Below, one piece after another: positions 34,261 through 46,794 of a stretch of DNA of 64,000 nt. Position 1 is the stretch's first letter. Every line of letters starts with the position of its first letter. The stretch spans positions 58,870,746 through 58,934,745 of the forward strand of contig OZ038479.1 in the NCBI GenBank assembly GCA_964036315.1, in the 5' to 3' direction. The translations under genes were made by a program, and so were the position numbers. Under the pieces are notes generated by a model, which saw nothing but the letters and a program-made list of their open reading frames with translations, made no database searches and was not told where the DNA came from. The DNA is from Acanthosepion esculentum (Eukaryota; Mollusca; Cephalopoda; Sepiida; Sepiidae).

Positions 34261-35759
34261 GGGTAAAAATTTTCAATTGGATTCAGATTTCATTAATATG
34301 AGTTGACTAATTTATTTCTCTTTATAAACCGAAAAAAAAGAGACAATGGTATTGTCTGCTGACCTTAAAATTATCTGATTGCATTTTGGCTGGGAGGTCA
34401 AACCCAATATTACTATTTGATAAGTATGGAAGGGACGAGGGGAAAAATCTATTAAACTTATTCAAATTTGAGGGAAATTTTGTTCACAAAAATGGTTCCT
34501 TGAGGACTACATGTTTGAAACCCATGTTCTAAGAGAACATGGCACATGAAAGAAGAATTCTTGACTTTCTGAAGCTGATACAAATTTTCCTTTCCTTTAA
34601 ATTGAACAAGTCAACAAATTAGATATTAAGAATTAGTCTAGTTGTTTTTTCTTTTAAGCTTAACTTTTTTTAGTACCCAGTGAAGACAAAATTAACTAGT
34701 TATGATCAATCAGATTAGCTTGTTAACAAAGACTACTTAAATATACTCAGAATTAATGAGGATATTTATAGCTTTCAGTTACATTTTTCAATATGTGTGT
34801 GTGTAAGGGAATACTTTCAGTGAAAATGGAAAAAACGAATGGCCTACTTGAAATGGAGATTGCAATTTTGAAATGGAATTTGTTTTTTCTGACACTCAGA
34901 TATGCCAACTGCCATTTTTTATTATTAATTACTATGTCTGCCTTTCCTAACTCATCCCTGGAGAGACATTAAAGGATAAGGTTGGTAATGTTTTAATAAA
35001 TTTCCTTTACCTACAATCTCCCTACAGTTTATAGTGTTTAGGAACAAAGTTGTTTGGAAATTTGCATGATTTAATTAAAAAAAAAAGGGGGGGGGGTCAA
35101 AATAAAAATTTAGTCTCCTGCCATTTCTGAAAGCCAAATTTTATGAATTAGTCTTTTCCAAAAATTTCAGGGAGACTAAATGATAATCTAACTTTTTGTC
35201 TCTAGATGAATTTTCAGTAATTTATTTATGAGAATTAATTTAAAACTGGACCTTTTCTGTTTGCATCCCTTAGTTTTTGTTTTTTATACATTGTTTGGCA
35301 TCTTTACTGATTTCAACCTAGCAACCCTGCATGTGAACCCAAATTAGTTATACACTTGAAAGAATTTATGTGAGATATAACTATAAACTAAAGTGCTGTA
35401 TGAAAAAAAAATATATTCATCTTTGGAAGACGGTTGCTTTACTACAACATCCAGTTTGTGAGTTTGAGTTAAATATTTCACTTTGTTACAGAAAATGCAC
35501 ACAAACCTTTTCCAAAAAATCAAAACAAACTTTTTAAAAATTACTTATTAACTACTCCATAAAAAAGAAAAGAAAAAAAAAAAGTGCAACATTTTTCTTG
35601 TAGAGAACTATTAAAAAAATGCATATTTCATTTGCATGGAAAACTGGAAGCATGGACTGGTAAAAGTGATTTTTTTTAAAACCTCACATGGCAATGAACA
35701 CCCCATAACCTCAAAAGATAGCCATTCTCTCCCAAAAAAGAAACAAAGGTGGAATGACT
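34261..35759. other. No gene recognised
   Basis: Non-repetitive within the window, AT-rich, stops in all frames. Homopolymer junction A10G10 at 35,077-35,096. It may include 5' sequence of the hAT-like element that follows. Confidence 0.4.
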
Positions 35760-37245
35760 GCAGTTTCTAAAATTTGTGCACAAACCAGAGTGGAACAATT
35801 TCTAGAAGACTTTTATTCAGATGGCAATGTGCTTTTCTGCAAATTTCATCCTTGATTTAAAAAAGAAATGTGCACAATATGTAACATAATCGTCAATAAA
35901 ATTGAAAGGTGAGACCATTTTTGTGAAAGTATCGTAAGGAAGGTGGTGCTATTCCTAGTCCTAAATGTATTAGACAACTATATTTACCAAAATTGTTTGA
36001 TAGTCATTTTGCTGCTCTAAAATGAGACTTGCCAACAAAACTCTAAGTATCATAGCAGATAAAACAACTGATCACAACATTTTGAATGTGATTGTAAGCT
36101 TTTGAGGTGAGCCATTTCTTATTGATGTTGTCACCATGAAAGAATGCAATCATCAAACTAAGTCAGGCTTGTATCTGAGCTGTTACTGATGTTGACATTG
36201 CATTTGATATTACTGCATTTGTAACTGATTCAGCAGCATATTGTAAAAAGGTGCATTGGAATTTTGTATCCAATATATTGTAAACAGTCATCATGTCTTG
36301 TGCTTAGCACACATTTTACATCTTATTGGTGAGGTATTCTTATGCTGACCACAATTTGACAATGTTGCTCAGCTCAAGAGATTCATTAAAACAGTTAAAA
36401 AAAAAGAATCTGGACAAAAATCAGCAATACTGAAAATGGCTTGAAGTCTACTTGCCTAAGCAACTAGTAACACTCCCCCTGTTCCAGTAGCAACCTGATG
36501 AAATTCATGGTTCAATTCAGCCAACTATCAATCTTTATATGTTCAATTATGAAGGATTCTTCAAACAAGAAAAAAGCCATGGCTTGGCATTAGACCAAAT
36601 TTTTGAATTAGTAGATGCACCATGCATCATACCATAATTCACATCTCAATTTGCATTTCATCAAGGAGAACTGCACTCATTTAATAAACCCATGACAAGC
36701 TTAGAGGAGACCAAATCACCACTAGAATATATTGTGTACAACATAACGGAAGATTTAAAGCATTAGCTTGATAGTGGTAGGCTGAAAACAACATTTCTTG
36801 CGGAAACTGACTGTCCTCTATCTGAACTGGAAAGCATAGAGAGGAATAAAGTTACATCAAATTTGCAGGATGTATTCAGTACAGCATTTTCAAAGTTGAA
36901 CACATGCTTGGATACATATCCAGTGTATGAGTTTTACAAATCCTCTTGTCTGTTTGATTGCATAAGCCATGACACTGGCAGTTTTACTGCCATCAAAAAT
37001 TTGAAAGATTTATCCACTGAACTCTTTGAAGAATTTCAAATTTATATAAACTACAAATATAACCTACCAAATCTCTTCAGCATTCCAGCATTTTGGATGT
37101 ATGGGAAAGGACAGCACTATATAGGTGAAAACCCCAAATTGTACATTCATTTGCTCACTGACAGATGTGAAGGTCTAACTCATAAAAATACCCAATGGCT
37201 TATGGAGCTGTCCTATAATGAAAATTTGGAGAAAAGATTTTAAAC
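35760..37245 (+). pseudogene. hAT-like (CGGBP1-type) transposase remnant
   Basis: Plus strand begins AVSKICAQTRVEQFLEDFYS, DGNVLFCKF, then CTICN.IVNKIERRDH, an N-terminal C-C..H-type zinc finger, followed by frame-hopping pieces LFDSHFAALK, ANKTLSIIADKTTDHNILNV, HHVLCLAHILHLIGEV and finally an open frame from 36,863 (QDVFSTAFSKLNTCLDTYPV...). The sequence 'IIaDkTtd..' and 'hhv.ClAHiLhLi' are the usual landmarks of hAT transposases around their first catalytic Asp and the CxxH motif. At least eight stops or shifts. The 3' end (about 37,093-37,140) contains a stretch that also exists at 32,016-32,060 outside any hAT, so the tail is chimeric. Confidence 0.6.
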
Positions 37246-37379
37246 CTTACTATTTTATCCTGAAATTGGGCTATATTTCCTGGAATTGTTTTCTGGAGGA
37301 GAATTACACCATCTTTACAGAGTCCGGTGTCCTTAATGTCAAAAATAAAGCTTAGTCACTACAATAACAAGATTCCAAC

Positions 37380-38060
37380 AATATTACATTAGACCAATAG
37401 ATAACATTTTTTTGGAGATCATAAAATAAACTGTCACCAATGCTAAAGTGATCAACTTTCTCAATGTGACTCTGGACTTGAATAATGGTTATTACAAACC
37501 ATATACCAAAGATTTATATAACCATAGTGTTGTGACCAAGTAAATGGTTAAAGAAATAAAAAAAAAAACAAGTGTTGCAGATACATCATATATTAAACAG
37601 TAAGTACCACAAGAGTATTACACGACTAGTGAGTGTGTGTCAGTTAACCCAGAATTCAATCTATTCAGCTGTTCCCCCAAGGCCTTCTTTCCTACTAATC
37701 TTATAGTAGGCGGAAGAGTCCAACATAGACTCTTTAGAGGGAGGACACCACAACACATAGATGGGCCAGTAAAGAATCAAACAACCATCATAAAATTCTA
37801 AATAGATCAGTCCAGGTTAGATTATCTACTAACTCTAGCAATAAGGAAATATTTGATGATAATAAAATTAAATATATAAAAGCTTTAGAACAAAGCAAAC
37901 AAAGTAAATTTAGAGTATTTAGAAAAAACAAAAGTAAAAATAAACAGAAGCACCATAGGTGTGACATTATATGACTGTAGGCAAATTAAAAATACAGAAA
38001 CAGCACTGCTCTCTCTAAACACTTCTGGCAATTAAAGAATGGTGGGATATTGTGGCAAAA
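37380..38060 (+). pseudogene. Penelope-like retroelement remnant (RT tail to GIY-YIG edge)
   Basis: Plus strand: NAKVINFLNVTLDLNNGYYK then PYTKDLYNH (about 37,440-37,530) matches the 'vnFLDVTldL..G.ykPY.Kp' block after the RT of certain Penelope-like elements. Further on, SNNHHKILNRSVQVRLSTNS, SNKEIFDDNKIKYIKALEQS (about 37,780-37,890) is the following 'Ri..lSsn.e.F......Y..aL..s' block. YRNSTALSKHFWQLKNGG (about 37,993-38,046) resembles the segment within GIY-YIG endonuclease domains. Stops and gaps between the pieces show decay; catalytic RT residues are not present. Family assignment from memory of motif order; moderately sure. Confidence 0.5.
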
Positions 38061-38520
38061 GGTAAATCTTACAATAGAAAATTTATGTCTTCTGTAAAAT
38101 TGGTTATCTTAAAACTCTTAAAATAACCTTACCTTATTAAACAAGAGAAATGAAATGATGATTACATTTAAACATAAAAATAAGTATCTGCTCAAATACA
38201 TTGATCGAGATTAATTTTTAATGTAAATTGTTTTTTTTTAAAATGAACCAGTAATCTCTCTTTATGCATAATATAAAAAAATTAATATTCACAACTGTAA
38301 CAATTTTTTTAACACACCTATATATCTGTAGATTTATTTTAAATGGCAAGTATATGTTTTAAAATGAAAAAAACTACAATCTTAGTATAATGTATAACTC
38401 TGCCAACATTGCAATAACCAGATACTTTTATTAAAATTTAAATTATGCAATGGTCAGTCTATACTCAGCACCTGAAGAGTGCATTGTACATGAAACTGTG
38501 AGTTGTGCTATAAGTGAGGG

Positions 38521-38562
<42 letters not shown>

Positions 38563-40219
38563 AAATCTTATATTTGGTGATTATTTTTCATAATTATTTT
38601 TTAAGAAACAGAAAAGTATATAAAATATATTTCATGTAAAATATATAAAAGAAAAATTTATGACACAATTATTGCCTTTACCCATGAAATGAGAACAAAT
38701 ATAAATGTCCCTATCAAAAGTTACTGATTTATTATACAGTTGGTCTGATGTTATGCAGATCACATAAACCTCAATAACTTGAAGCTGCTTTGAATGTTTT
38801 TTTTTTCCAAATTTTAAATGATTAATTTAGACATCAATATAAAGGCCGAGTTAAAATTTTAGATTGTTTCTTCAAAGTTAATGAATTAATTACAAAAACT
38901 GCAATCTGAAGTTTGTTACATTTTTATATTCAATAGTGATGTGAAGAATTGATTAGTAACTAAAAAATATACCAATGTTTTTAAAATAATTCAAACATTT
39001 ATTTATACAAAGAAATGAATATTTTTCTTCATACAGATTAACTTTGGAACATTCTTTCAAAAGGAACTGAATTTTTTTGCTCAAAGGTATTTAAAATATT
39101 TAAAATGTATCTTTTAATTTTTTTTGTAAAGTACATGGTAGTACCTACTCTACTGTATGCCAATGTTCATAAAGCAGAATAAATCTGAAATGTGAACGTT
39201 ATTGAAACCTAATTATGTAAAATAAAAATAATCAATTTAGTTACTGCCACAGATTCCAAAGAAGAAAAAACAAAACAAAAAAAAAATATGAATAAAGATA
39301 TTATTTTAAATAATTTAAATGCTTCTTTCAAATTGAATTTTGATTACATTTGAAAGATAATAGCCTAAAGTAGGTACTTCCAAAGATTTGGTAAAAAATG
39401 AGCATCCATGATGAAAAAATGTCCCAAAATCTTAAGAGGAAAGATCAAAGGGCTTTTCCATTATTAAATTATATTTTCTAATCCTTTTTAAAACCCTCAA
39501 AATTTTGGTTAAAAATTTATTTTCTTGTTTCAAAGAGGGACCATAAATCAATTTGAAAAATTTGAGTGTCTTTTTCTGGTGAAAAACACATTGATTTGGA
39601 AATATTTATTTTTATATTAGTTATAAGCACAAGTCCTTGGAGAAATGAAATTGCAAATTAAAAAATGTAATAAAACTAAGGAATTATTTAATCAGAAAAG
39701 CTTTTAATTGCTTTTATGAATAAGATATATTCAAGACAATTATTTAAAAAAAAAAAATGAGCATCTTTTTCTGGTGAGAAACACATTGATTTGGAAAAAT
39801 ATTGGGTTAAAATGACTTTAAATGAGCTTTTCAATTTAAATTCTTATGATTAAAATTTTTAAAAAATGAAAATAATTTTTGCAAAAATTTTTCATAAAAA
39901 ACTTCCTTCTTACGACAATAGATAATAATCTTATTTATAAAAGCAATTAAAAGCTTTTCTAATAATGTCATAGTTTTATTATTGCATTTATGATTTTACA
40001 ATTCAGAGCAGATTTTCAGTGAATAGGTTCTGTTTCACAAAAATAAAAAAAAATAAAAAATTGATGATTTACATTCTCCAAGGAGTCCTGCTTTTAAATT
40101 AACTAATAAAAAAATCCCCGCTCTAAAAACTGAATTTCTCGAAATTATGTAAGTGGGTGGTAACATATGTAAAAACTGATTTTACCATGAATTTCTAAAA
40201 CAAAAAAAATGTCAAAAAT
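38061..40219. other. Non-coding; (AT)n microsatellite and R1/LINE-flank-like sequence
   Basis: (AT)n at 38,523-38,559. 39,020-39,230 matches 26,040-26,250 and 39,370-39,560 is reverse R1. No ORF of interest. Confidence 0.5.
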
Positions 40220-42540
40220 AATGTCAATTCATTAATTTCTGAATGTCCTGAAAGTTTCATTTAAAATCCGACAATTATTTGATTTTTGCAAGAATTTCCA
40301 AATCAATGTGTTTTTTATTAGAAAAAAAAAAATCCCAATCGTAATTATTATGTCGACCGTGACGTAAACAAAGAAGATTTTAATCAAAATTTCGAACTTG
40401 CTAGAAAGGATTAATAGAAAAAAAAATAATCAAGAAATACTTTGGTGTTTCCTCTTCTTAATAATAATATTGTGCTACTCCCACTTTACTTTGGGACTGA
40501 TCTGAATAATAAGAAAGAATACTTTATCAACATGTAATAATAAAAAGATATTTATTTTTAACCTAAACATGAATACAACAGTACTTTTAGTTTTAACAAT
40601 AACATACAATGTCCTTTTCCTACAGAGAGAGAATGTCAGGTGGACTTACCGATCTAGTGGAGTGAAGTAGGTCTGGATAACTTGTACCTTTGTTAGACGA
40701 TAAAAAATTATTTTCATCAAGTTTAAGGCCGTTATTATCCTGCTATGCTCATTTTCCAGCGATCTCGTGTAGGTACCTAGTTTAAACCCTTGGCAACTGG
40801 TACCGTCGTCGTCAGAGATAATTTCTTGCCTATTGCATCAGAGCAGGTCCAGTCCTTTCTTCTCTTGGTGGTCAACATTTTTTTTTTCTAAACCCACGTG
40901 GTTTTATTAACCAATGAGAGACCACCCAATATCATGTGACTAATCTCTCTCTCTATATAGGCGCAGATAAATTTTTACAATATCCTAAACATTTTGACGA
41001 TAATACTTTGTTTTTATTGAGTTTCTGTTTGAGGCCTTCATTTCATCATGCTATGGATGCTGTTTTTCCGCGAAAAAGTGGAGTTACCTACATTTTTTTA
41101 TATTACGATTCAGAGCAGATTTTCTGTAACTAGGGGTGCTGTTTGACAAAAATAAATTTAAATTCTTTAAGGAGTCTTATTTTTTTTTAAGTACCTCTGA
41201 AAAAGTCCCCAAACTTGAAAAATACAGTTTTATCGTCAAAAAAATGTTTATTAACAATTTGGTTTTTCCTCTTGAAAGACCAAATTATTTTTTACTATTA
41301 TTATATTTTAGTTTTTCATTTTTAATCCGTTCTCGTACTTGTCAACGGCTAGGCTTATTGGAAATTTTTACGTCCATTTTTTGTGGTAAAAACAGTTTGG
41401 GAAATTTTTGCAAAAATGAAATAATTGTTGGATTGTAATTAAATTGCCAGGAACTTATTCACAAATGAATTAAACGAATTAATTTATTTTTTTAGAAAAT
41501 CTTAGATATTTTCAGCCGCCCCACTAAATTTAAGCCTATTGCATCAGAGCAGGTCCAGTCCTTTCTTCTCTTGGTGGTCAACATTGTCGTAGATGAAACG
41601 GTTGAATCGTTGAGACAAAGACAGAATTAAATGGAAAAACACTACAAAAAATTACTTATGAAAATATTTTGTATTATTATCATTTATGTAAGCCGAAAAA
41701 AAAATTTTAAATTATAAAAAAAGTTTTTCAAGTAAAAACATTCGAGCAAAAAACAAAAATCGTACTCAAAAATATTTGTATTGTAAATACAAATATATCT
41801 TTACCCATTCTAATTTTTTTTTAAAGAAATGTTTAATTTTTTTAAAAGTCAAATTTAGGAAGATTAAGAAAGATGCTATTTTTCATCTACATGTCCAAAC
41901 TCACTTTTTACGCTTCTGTGATTGAATTGAAATAAAACAAAATAAAATTAGCAAAAGATTTAAAGCGAAATAACAAAAAAAAAAAATCCAACTAAATTTC
42001 TTCGAGTCCGATTTCAAATTTTTTCTTCAAAGCTCAAAGTATCTGACATGATGAAATCATAGCTGAATAATTTATTTTCATTTTTTTAAATTTTATTTTG
42101 CTAACACTAAAACTAAAAAAGAAATGAAAAAATGGCGAGGCAAGTCAGTTAAACAACGATTTCATTTTTATCAAAATTATTTTGATTCTTCCACTTACCT
42201 TTCAGAACAGAAAATACAATGAGAAAAACAAAACGGATTTTTTCTTTGTGTTCAAATGATTTTTTTGTTGGAATTTCTCTGTCAAACTCCCCATTTTTTG
42301 TATTGTTCGTTCAATTCATAATAATAATGTTGAAGTTGAAACGAATGACAAAAAAAAAAAACTAAATGAATTAAGAAATGGGAAAAACAAAAAAACATCC
42401 AAACGGGAAATTATTTTCAAGAAAATCTTCCGCTTTCAAAAGAAGGTTAGGTGTTAGGCAAGATTTGGTCCCTTGTCTTTATCCTCAGATTTATTTATGG
42501 AATAAGTAGACAAAGTTATCCAAAAATTTATGCCTGACGT
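40220..42540 (+). repeat. R1 mosaic with a 52-bp exact direct repeat
   Basis: Forward R1 at 40,220-40,790, a shorter one at 40,960-41,100, and the R1 block matching 5,400-5,870 at 42,050-42,540. An insert-like segment at about 40,470-40,690 interrupts R1 compared with its other copies. Two perfectly identical 52-bp blocks lie at 40,828-40,879 and 41,534-41,585. Frames here lack family resemblance. Confidence 0.55.
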
Positions 42541-42562
42541 TTCTTTCGGGTAATCAACACTG

Positions 42563-42796
42563 GCGGCAGTAAATATTTACCTGGTCTCCAGACTGAGACG
42601 GGATGTGACACAAGGTCGGGTTTAATGTGGGGAGCCCAAGCGCTAAACTCGGATCAAAAATTCCCCGAGCCTCCGCAACCGTCGGTGGCGCTGGCCTAGG
42701 TTCGAGCACCGATCCCTCTCTCTCTAATGCAATGAAAGGGTGCAGCCACGGGCATCTGTTCCCCAAGGCTGGGCACCTCTAACATGCGGCAGTAAA
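42563..42796 (+). mobile_element. SINE-like insertion with 11-bp direct repeats
   Basis: GCGGCAGTAAA at 42,563-42,573 and 42,786-42,796 brackets about 212 bp that is far more GC-rich than its surroundings and contains GGTTCGAGCAC, resembling a pol III B box. It is followed by an A-rich tail. The surrounding R1 sequence occurs uninterrupted at 5,795-5,850 and 27,920-27,965, which shows the segment was inserted. A tRNA head cannot be folded convincingly by eye, so the class is tentative. Confidence 0.55.
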
Positions 42797-43249
42797 AAAA
42801 AACAAAAAACCCAGTGCCCGACACCTGAATCTATGATACGAGCACACTCCTACTGCATGCCAATTTTCATAAAGCAGAATTCATGGACAATATACTTTTA
42901 TCAGTATCACTAATATACAAAGAAAGACATTTCTGATATGAAAATAAATATTATCAATGGAGAAATTCGTTTTTATTTCCACAACAATAACTGCTTTATA
43001 AAGAATCGCATGTCAAAACAAACTGTGACGTATAAACAAAAGGGAGAGAACTCTTGCTTCCTAACATGATTATTACTAAACATCATGAACTCGTTTCAAA
43101 ATAAAAAAAGAAATATTTTTTATTCCTTTTTCAAATTACCTACTTTACTGATCTTAAAAATCTTTTAATTTAATAAATATTTAAAATAGGTACACTGTCA
43201 AATTAAAACCTGTGCAACAAGCAATTTTAATCTCAAGTATATGATTTTA
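42797..43249. other. R1/unit junction, no gene
   Basis: Continues the R1 repeat ('cctgaatctatgatacgag' as at 5,834) and then joins unit sequence shared with 28,310-28,460 (43,030-43,170). Confidence 0.5.
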
Positions 43250-45670
43250 AAAACATTTGCTAAGCTTACCTCAAAGATTATTATGTTGTTGAAAACTTTT
43301 AATGTCAGATTTCTTTATGGTTAATAAACTTGAGAAATGATATGCGAAATATGTTGGGCTCCTGTTGATGAACCGAATAAAAGGGTAGGTCAAAATAAAG
43401 TGCTGGAAAAGAAATCAGAAAATGTGTTTGGAAAAAAAGAAAGACAAATCTAATAAATGGGAAGGAGCCTAATAAATGGGGTACTTAGGAAAATGATTAA
43501 AAATTAAGTTTTTCAAACTTTAGAACAAGAGCTCAAAGATTTTTTTGTTTTTTTCACAAGTTATTAGAGAAAAAGAGACACAGGATATGTGTTGAAGATA
43601 ATGGTTCTAGACAGGTTAAGACTGTAGTGATCGGCAAAGCAACCGATTGGGATTCAGTCCCACAAGGCAGCGGTTTGTGAGAAGCTGCTGCTTGGGGGAA
43701 CTTACATCTCACTAGAGGAATAAGAGGTGAATGAGAATGGTTCACTACAATATTTGTGGCAAAGTGGGTCTTAGCCATGCAGGTTACAACTGATGAAACC
43801 AAGGAGTGTAATTCATCTGAACACTCTCCATGGAAATAAAACTAAAAATAAACATCAATGATTTTAAATAAAATGCTTTAACAAAATACATATAAGAAAG
43901 TAAATAAATATCCATTCAAAAATCTCAAGAATTTATAAGTGATCGGCATAGGGAGTCCAAATAGGCTCAGGGGACGGTAGTAGAAAATCTAAAAATTCAC
44001 TAGTGGAGTTGCGAGGGAACATATATTTGGCTATTATGTGAAAGATTAATTTGATAGTTTCTTGAGTTCAATTCTCATGGATGCCTGGGCATCTCACAAG
44101 AAATCTAATCTGATTGACCATTGCTACGAATTAGTGAGTTCAATCCTCACTTGTTGCCTAGTGAGAAAATCAAATAAATGGAGGGTTTCAACAAGGATGG
44201 TGCATACTACCACCAAGTTTGATTGGGGGCTCTGGGCAGTGCTTGTGACCATTGGTAGTTTATCAACATTTACATTTTTCAACCTGTTAAAGAATGAAAA
44301 AGTTTTCTTTGATTTTGATGTTATTCTGGAGCCTTTTTTTTTTCTAAATTCATGAATTTTTATTTCCTATGCTACGTCTCGAAAAAAAACATATATAAAA
44401 TTCACTATTTTTGCATCCATAATGTTGAATATGCTACAATTATTCAAAAAGAAAAATTCCAAGTTGATGTTAAAAATGGCTGCAAAACATTTTTAATGTA
44501 TTTAAGATGGAAAGATCTGTTATGACATGTCTCTGATTTGTATTTAGATACATTGTATTTATATTCAGTTTTTCTAGTTGAACTGTTCAGCTATATTGAA
44601 TCTGATCTGTTATTGTACATAAGGTGCCAATGAACTTTGTATTTTATATGAATACAACATATGAAAATTGTGATGTAGTATAGTGTGCTTTATCATAGAT
44701 TTGTCAGTGGCCGCAAGACCATTGCAACTGTCCTGAAACCACCCGATCAGTGTAAAGAAATGGATAGTTTGATGCCTAAAACGCTGTGATTAAAGTATAA
44801 ATTCCAATGCAAACACCTACCAACAAGAACTGATCAGCATCAAACAGACCATTCAGAATAGGATGGAAGAGCCTAAAAAAAGTTGTAATTGGAGGTGAGA
44901 TAATTAAATCAGGAATGGTCAATCATGCATGAACCCCCTGTGGAATGAAGTAAAAATACTGGACAGAGTAGAACACTGGTAAATCAAATGCCTGAAAGAA
45001 TTAGTGTATATGTTAAGCTACGAGGACCTCCTTAGTAGGTCTAGCAATCTCTTATAATTCACTTCAACTTGCCAAGGTATGAAAAATGTATTGCAATAAC
45101 AGCTGGCATTAGCTTTACATAGCGGTATCCCATGACTTTTGCCATATCAGTATAAATATGCTATCACACTCACCTAAACACAATAGAGGAAAGTGAGCTA
45201 TGTTAATGCTATCTAATTTAATCTTGAAAAATATTAATGTCATCTTCTTTATATCCTGCCTAGCCATTGCCTAATTTTCCTTCATAATTGGGGTGATGGC
45301 CTTACCAAAGAACAAAAAAATTCACACTAAATTATGGAGTGATGCTTCTAGAAAATGCTAAGAAACTTCTTCAGAAATGAGGATCAAATAAGTCAAAAAA
45401 ATCAAACACTGAAAGTTATACTGAGAAAGGAAAAGAGTCTTAACCAACCTATTGATGAAACTGATTTGATATAGATCCACCAAAATTTCAAGGTATACCT
45501 GTTTTCTGTTAATAGGTTTCCAAACAAAAAGAACACAAAATAATTTTCTTCTGTCATCATAAACTACATCAAAGCATAAAAATAACATGAGGAAATGAAC
45601 AAATCAGGAGACACACTAACAGAAACATAATGATGATACTCAAATAGATGAGGCCTTGATCAGAGATGTA
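43250..45670 (-). repeat. Segmental duplication copy 2, no finger array attached
   Basis: Aligns with 19,040-20,730 and, from 44,740 to 45,670, with 60,765-61,630. A block at about 43,900-44,350 is absent from copy 1; it contains two B-box-like words (GAGTTCAATTCTC near 44,064, GAGTTCAATCCTC near 44,138) and may be a SINE-type insertion. A third B-box-like word (GGGATTCAGTCCC) is at about 43,645. No zinc-finger array follows 3', so this looks like a unit that lost its coding exon. Confidence 0.55.
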
Positions 45671-45880
45671 TACAACTCATATAGCTGTTTCCCTGCATCT
45701 GAAATGATGGTACCATAAATAAGGGATGTGGATATTGAAAAAATTATTAAAGAGGGCGATCAAACAAAAGAGATGGGGAATAAGAAGTAATTAAAATATA
45801 TTTCCACCATGAATATTTTTACTATCATAGAATTTTAATAAACAGATTAGTTAAATAAAACTTGGGAAGGCAGAGGTTAC

Positions 45881-45994
45881 TTGCTTCAGCCTGTGATTGT
45901 AGAAGTTCATGATGCAATATATAAGATGCAAAGAGCATTCTGTTTTTGACATTCTCATCATTGAAAGATTCAATATCACCAGCAATAAACAATC
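45881..45994 (-). other. Possible unidentified exon
   Basis: Minus strand: pyrimidine-rich TTTCTGTATCTGCTTTAG precedes an open stretch LFIAGDIESFNDENVKNRML, FASYILHHELLQSQAEA, ending at a weak donor (AA/GTAACC). Composition is less AT-biased than neighbours and looks protein-like (amphipathic, acidic start). A second weak exon-like piece (VYDDRRKLFCVLFVWKPINR) lies at 45,499-45,563 between acceptor-like and donor-like sites; its paralogue at about 61,490-61,550 is degenerate. I do not recognise the protein and chance open frames are possible. Confidence 0.2.
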
Positions 45995-46790
45995 CTAAAG
46001 CAGATACAGAAAGAGTAAATAAACACATTTGCATATATGCTGTCAGAAATAAACATACATACACATGATGTCACTTAAGACATTGTGTGGTACAGAATTA
46101 TAGTTCATACTTAAAACACACTCTTCAGGTTAATAATAACACAAAATAAAGATCATTTATATCTTAATACATTCTGTAGGAAATTAATGTTTTCAACAAT
46201 TCATTTTATATGGTAATTCTTTCAAAAAATACAGAGTGCAGACAAAATGAAATATTTAAAATTATTTCTTAACTTTCAACTGATAACCTTCTTGACAATT
46301 GTTCCTCTTCCATGACGCATGCTTAAATGTTGTAGAATGTAAAAAGAAGATTGTATTTTTTTATCACAACAATGAAAAAAATTCATAATTTAATAGTAAT
46401 ATTATTAGATCAGAGAAAATTTAAAACAAATTTTTCCATCACTATAAGACAACACTAAAAATCCTTTGTCATAGCTTTATTTCATATCAATATAATAATA
46501 AAATGTTTCAATATTTGCAAATATACTGCATCACTGATAGGTAGCAATTTATAAATATGACTATTTCAAGATTACACGTGTAAACAACATAAAACTAAGC
46601 TTGAAATTCAAAATATTTTAATATTGTCTAATAGATTTTAATAATGTTACAATACAGGTAAATGTTTGAAAATGTTGAAAAATGTATTAAAATAAGATTA
46701 AAAAAGAGAATACTGTCAGATTCATTCAGACAAAAATTCATACTGGTAGAACCTTTATTACCATAAAGAAAGGAAGGATTTCTCACACAA
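45995..46790. other. No gene recognised
   Basis: AT-rich, non-repetitive within the window, no frame with recognisable content. Confidence 0.4.
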
Positions 46791-46794
46791 TGAT

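Noticed and set aside
42554..42766. 70-codon minus-strand frame rich in Pro and Arg
   Set aside because: Lies wholly within the GC-rich SINE-like insertion; explained by base composition.
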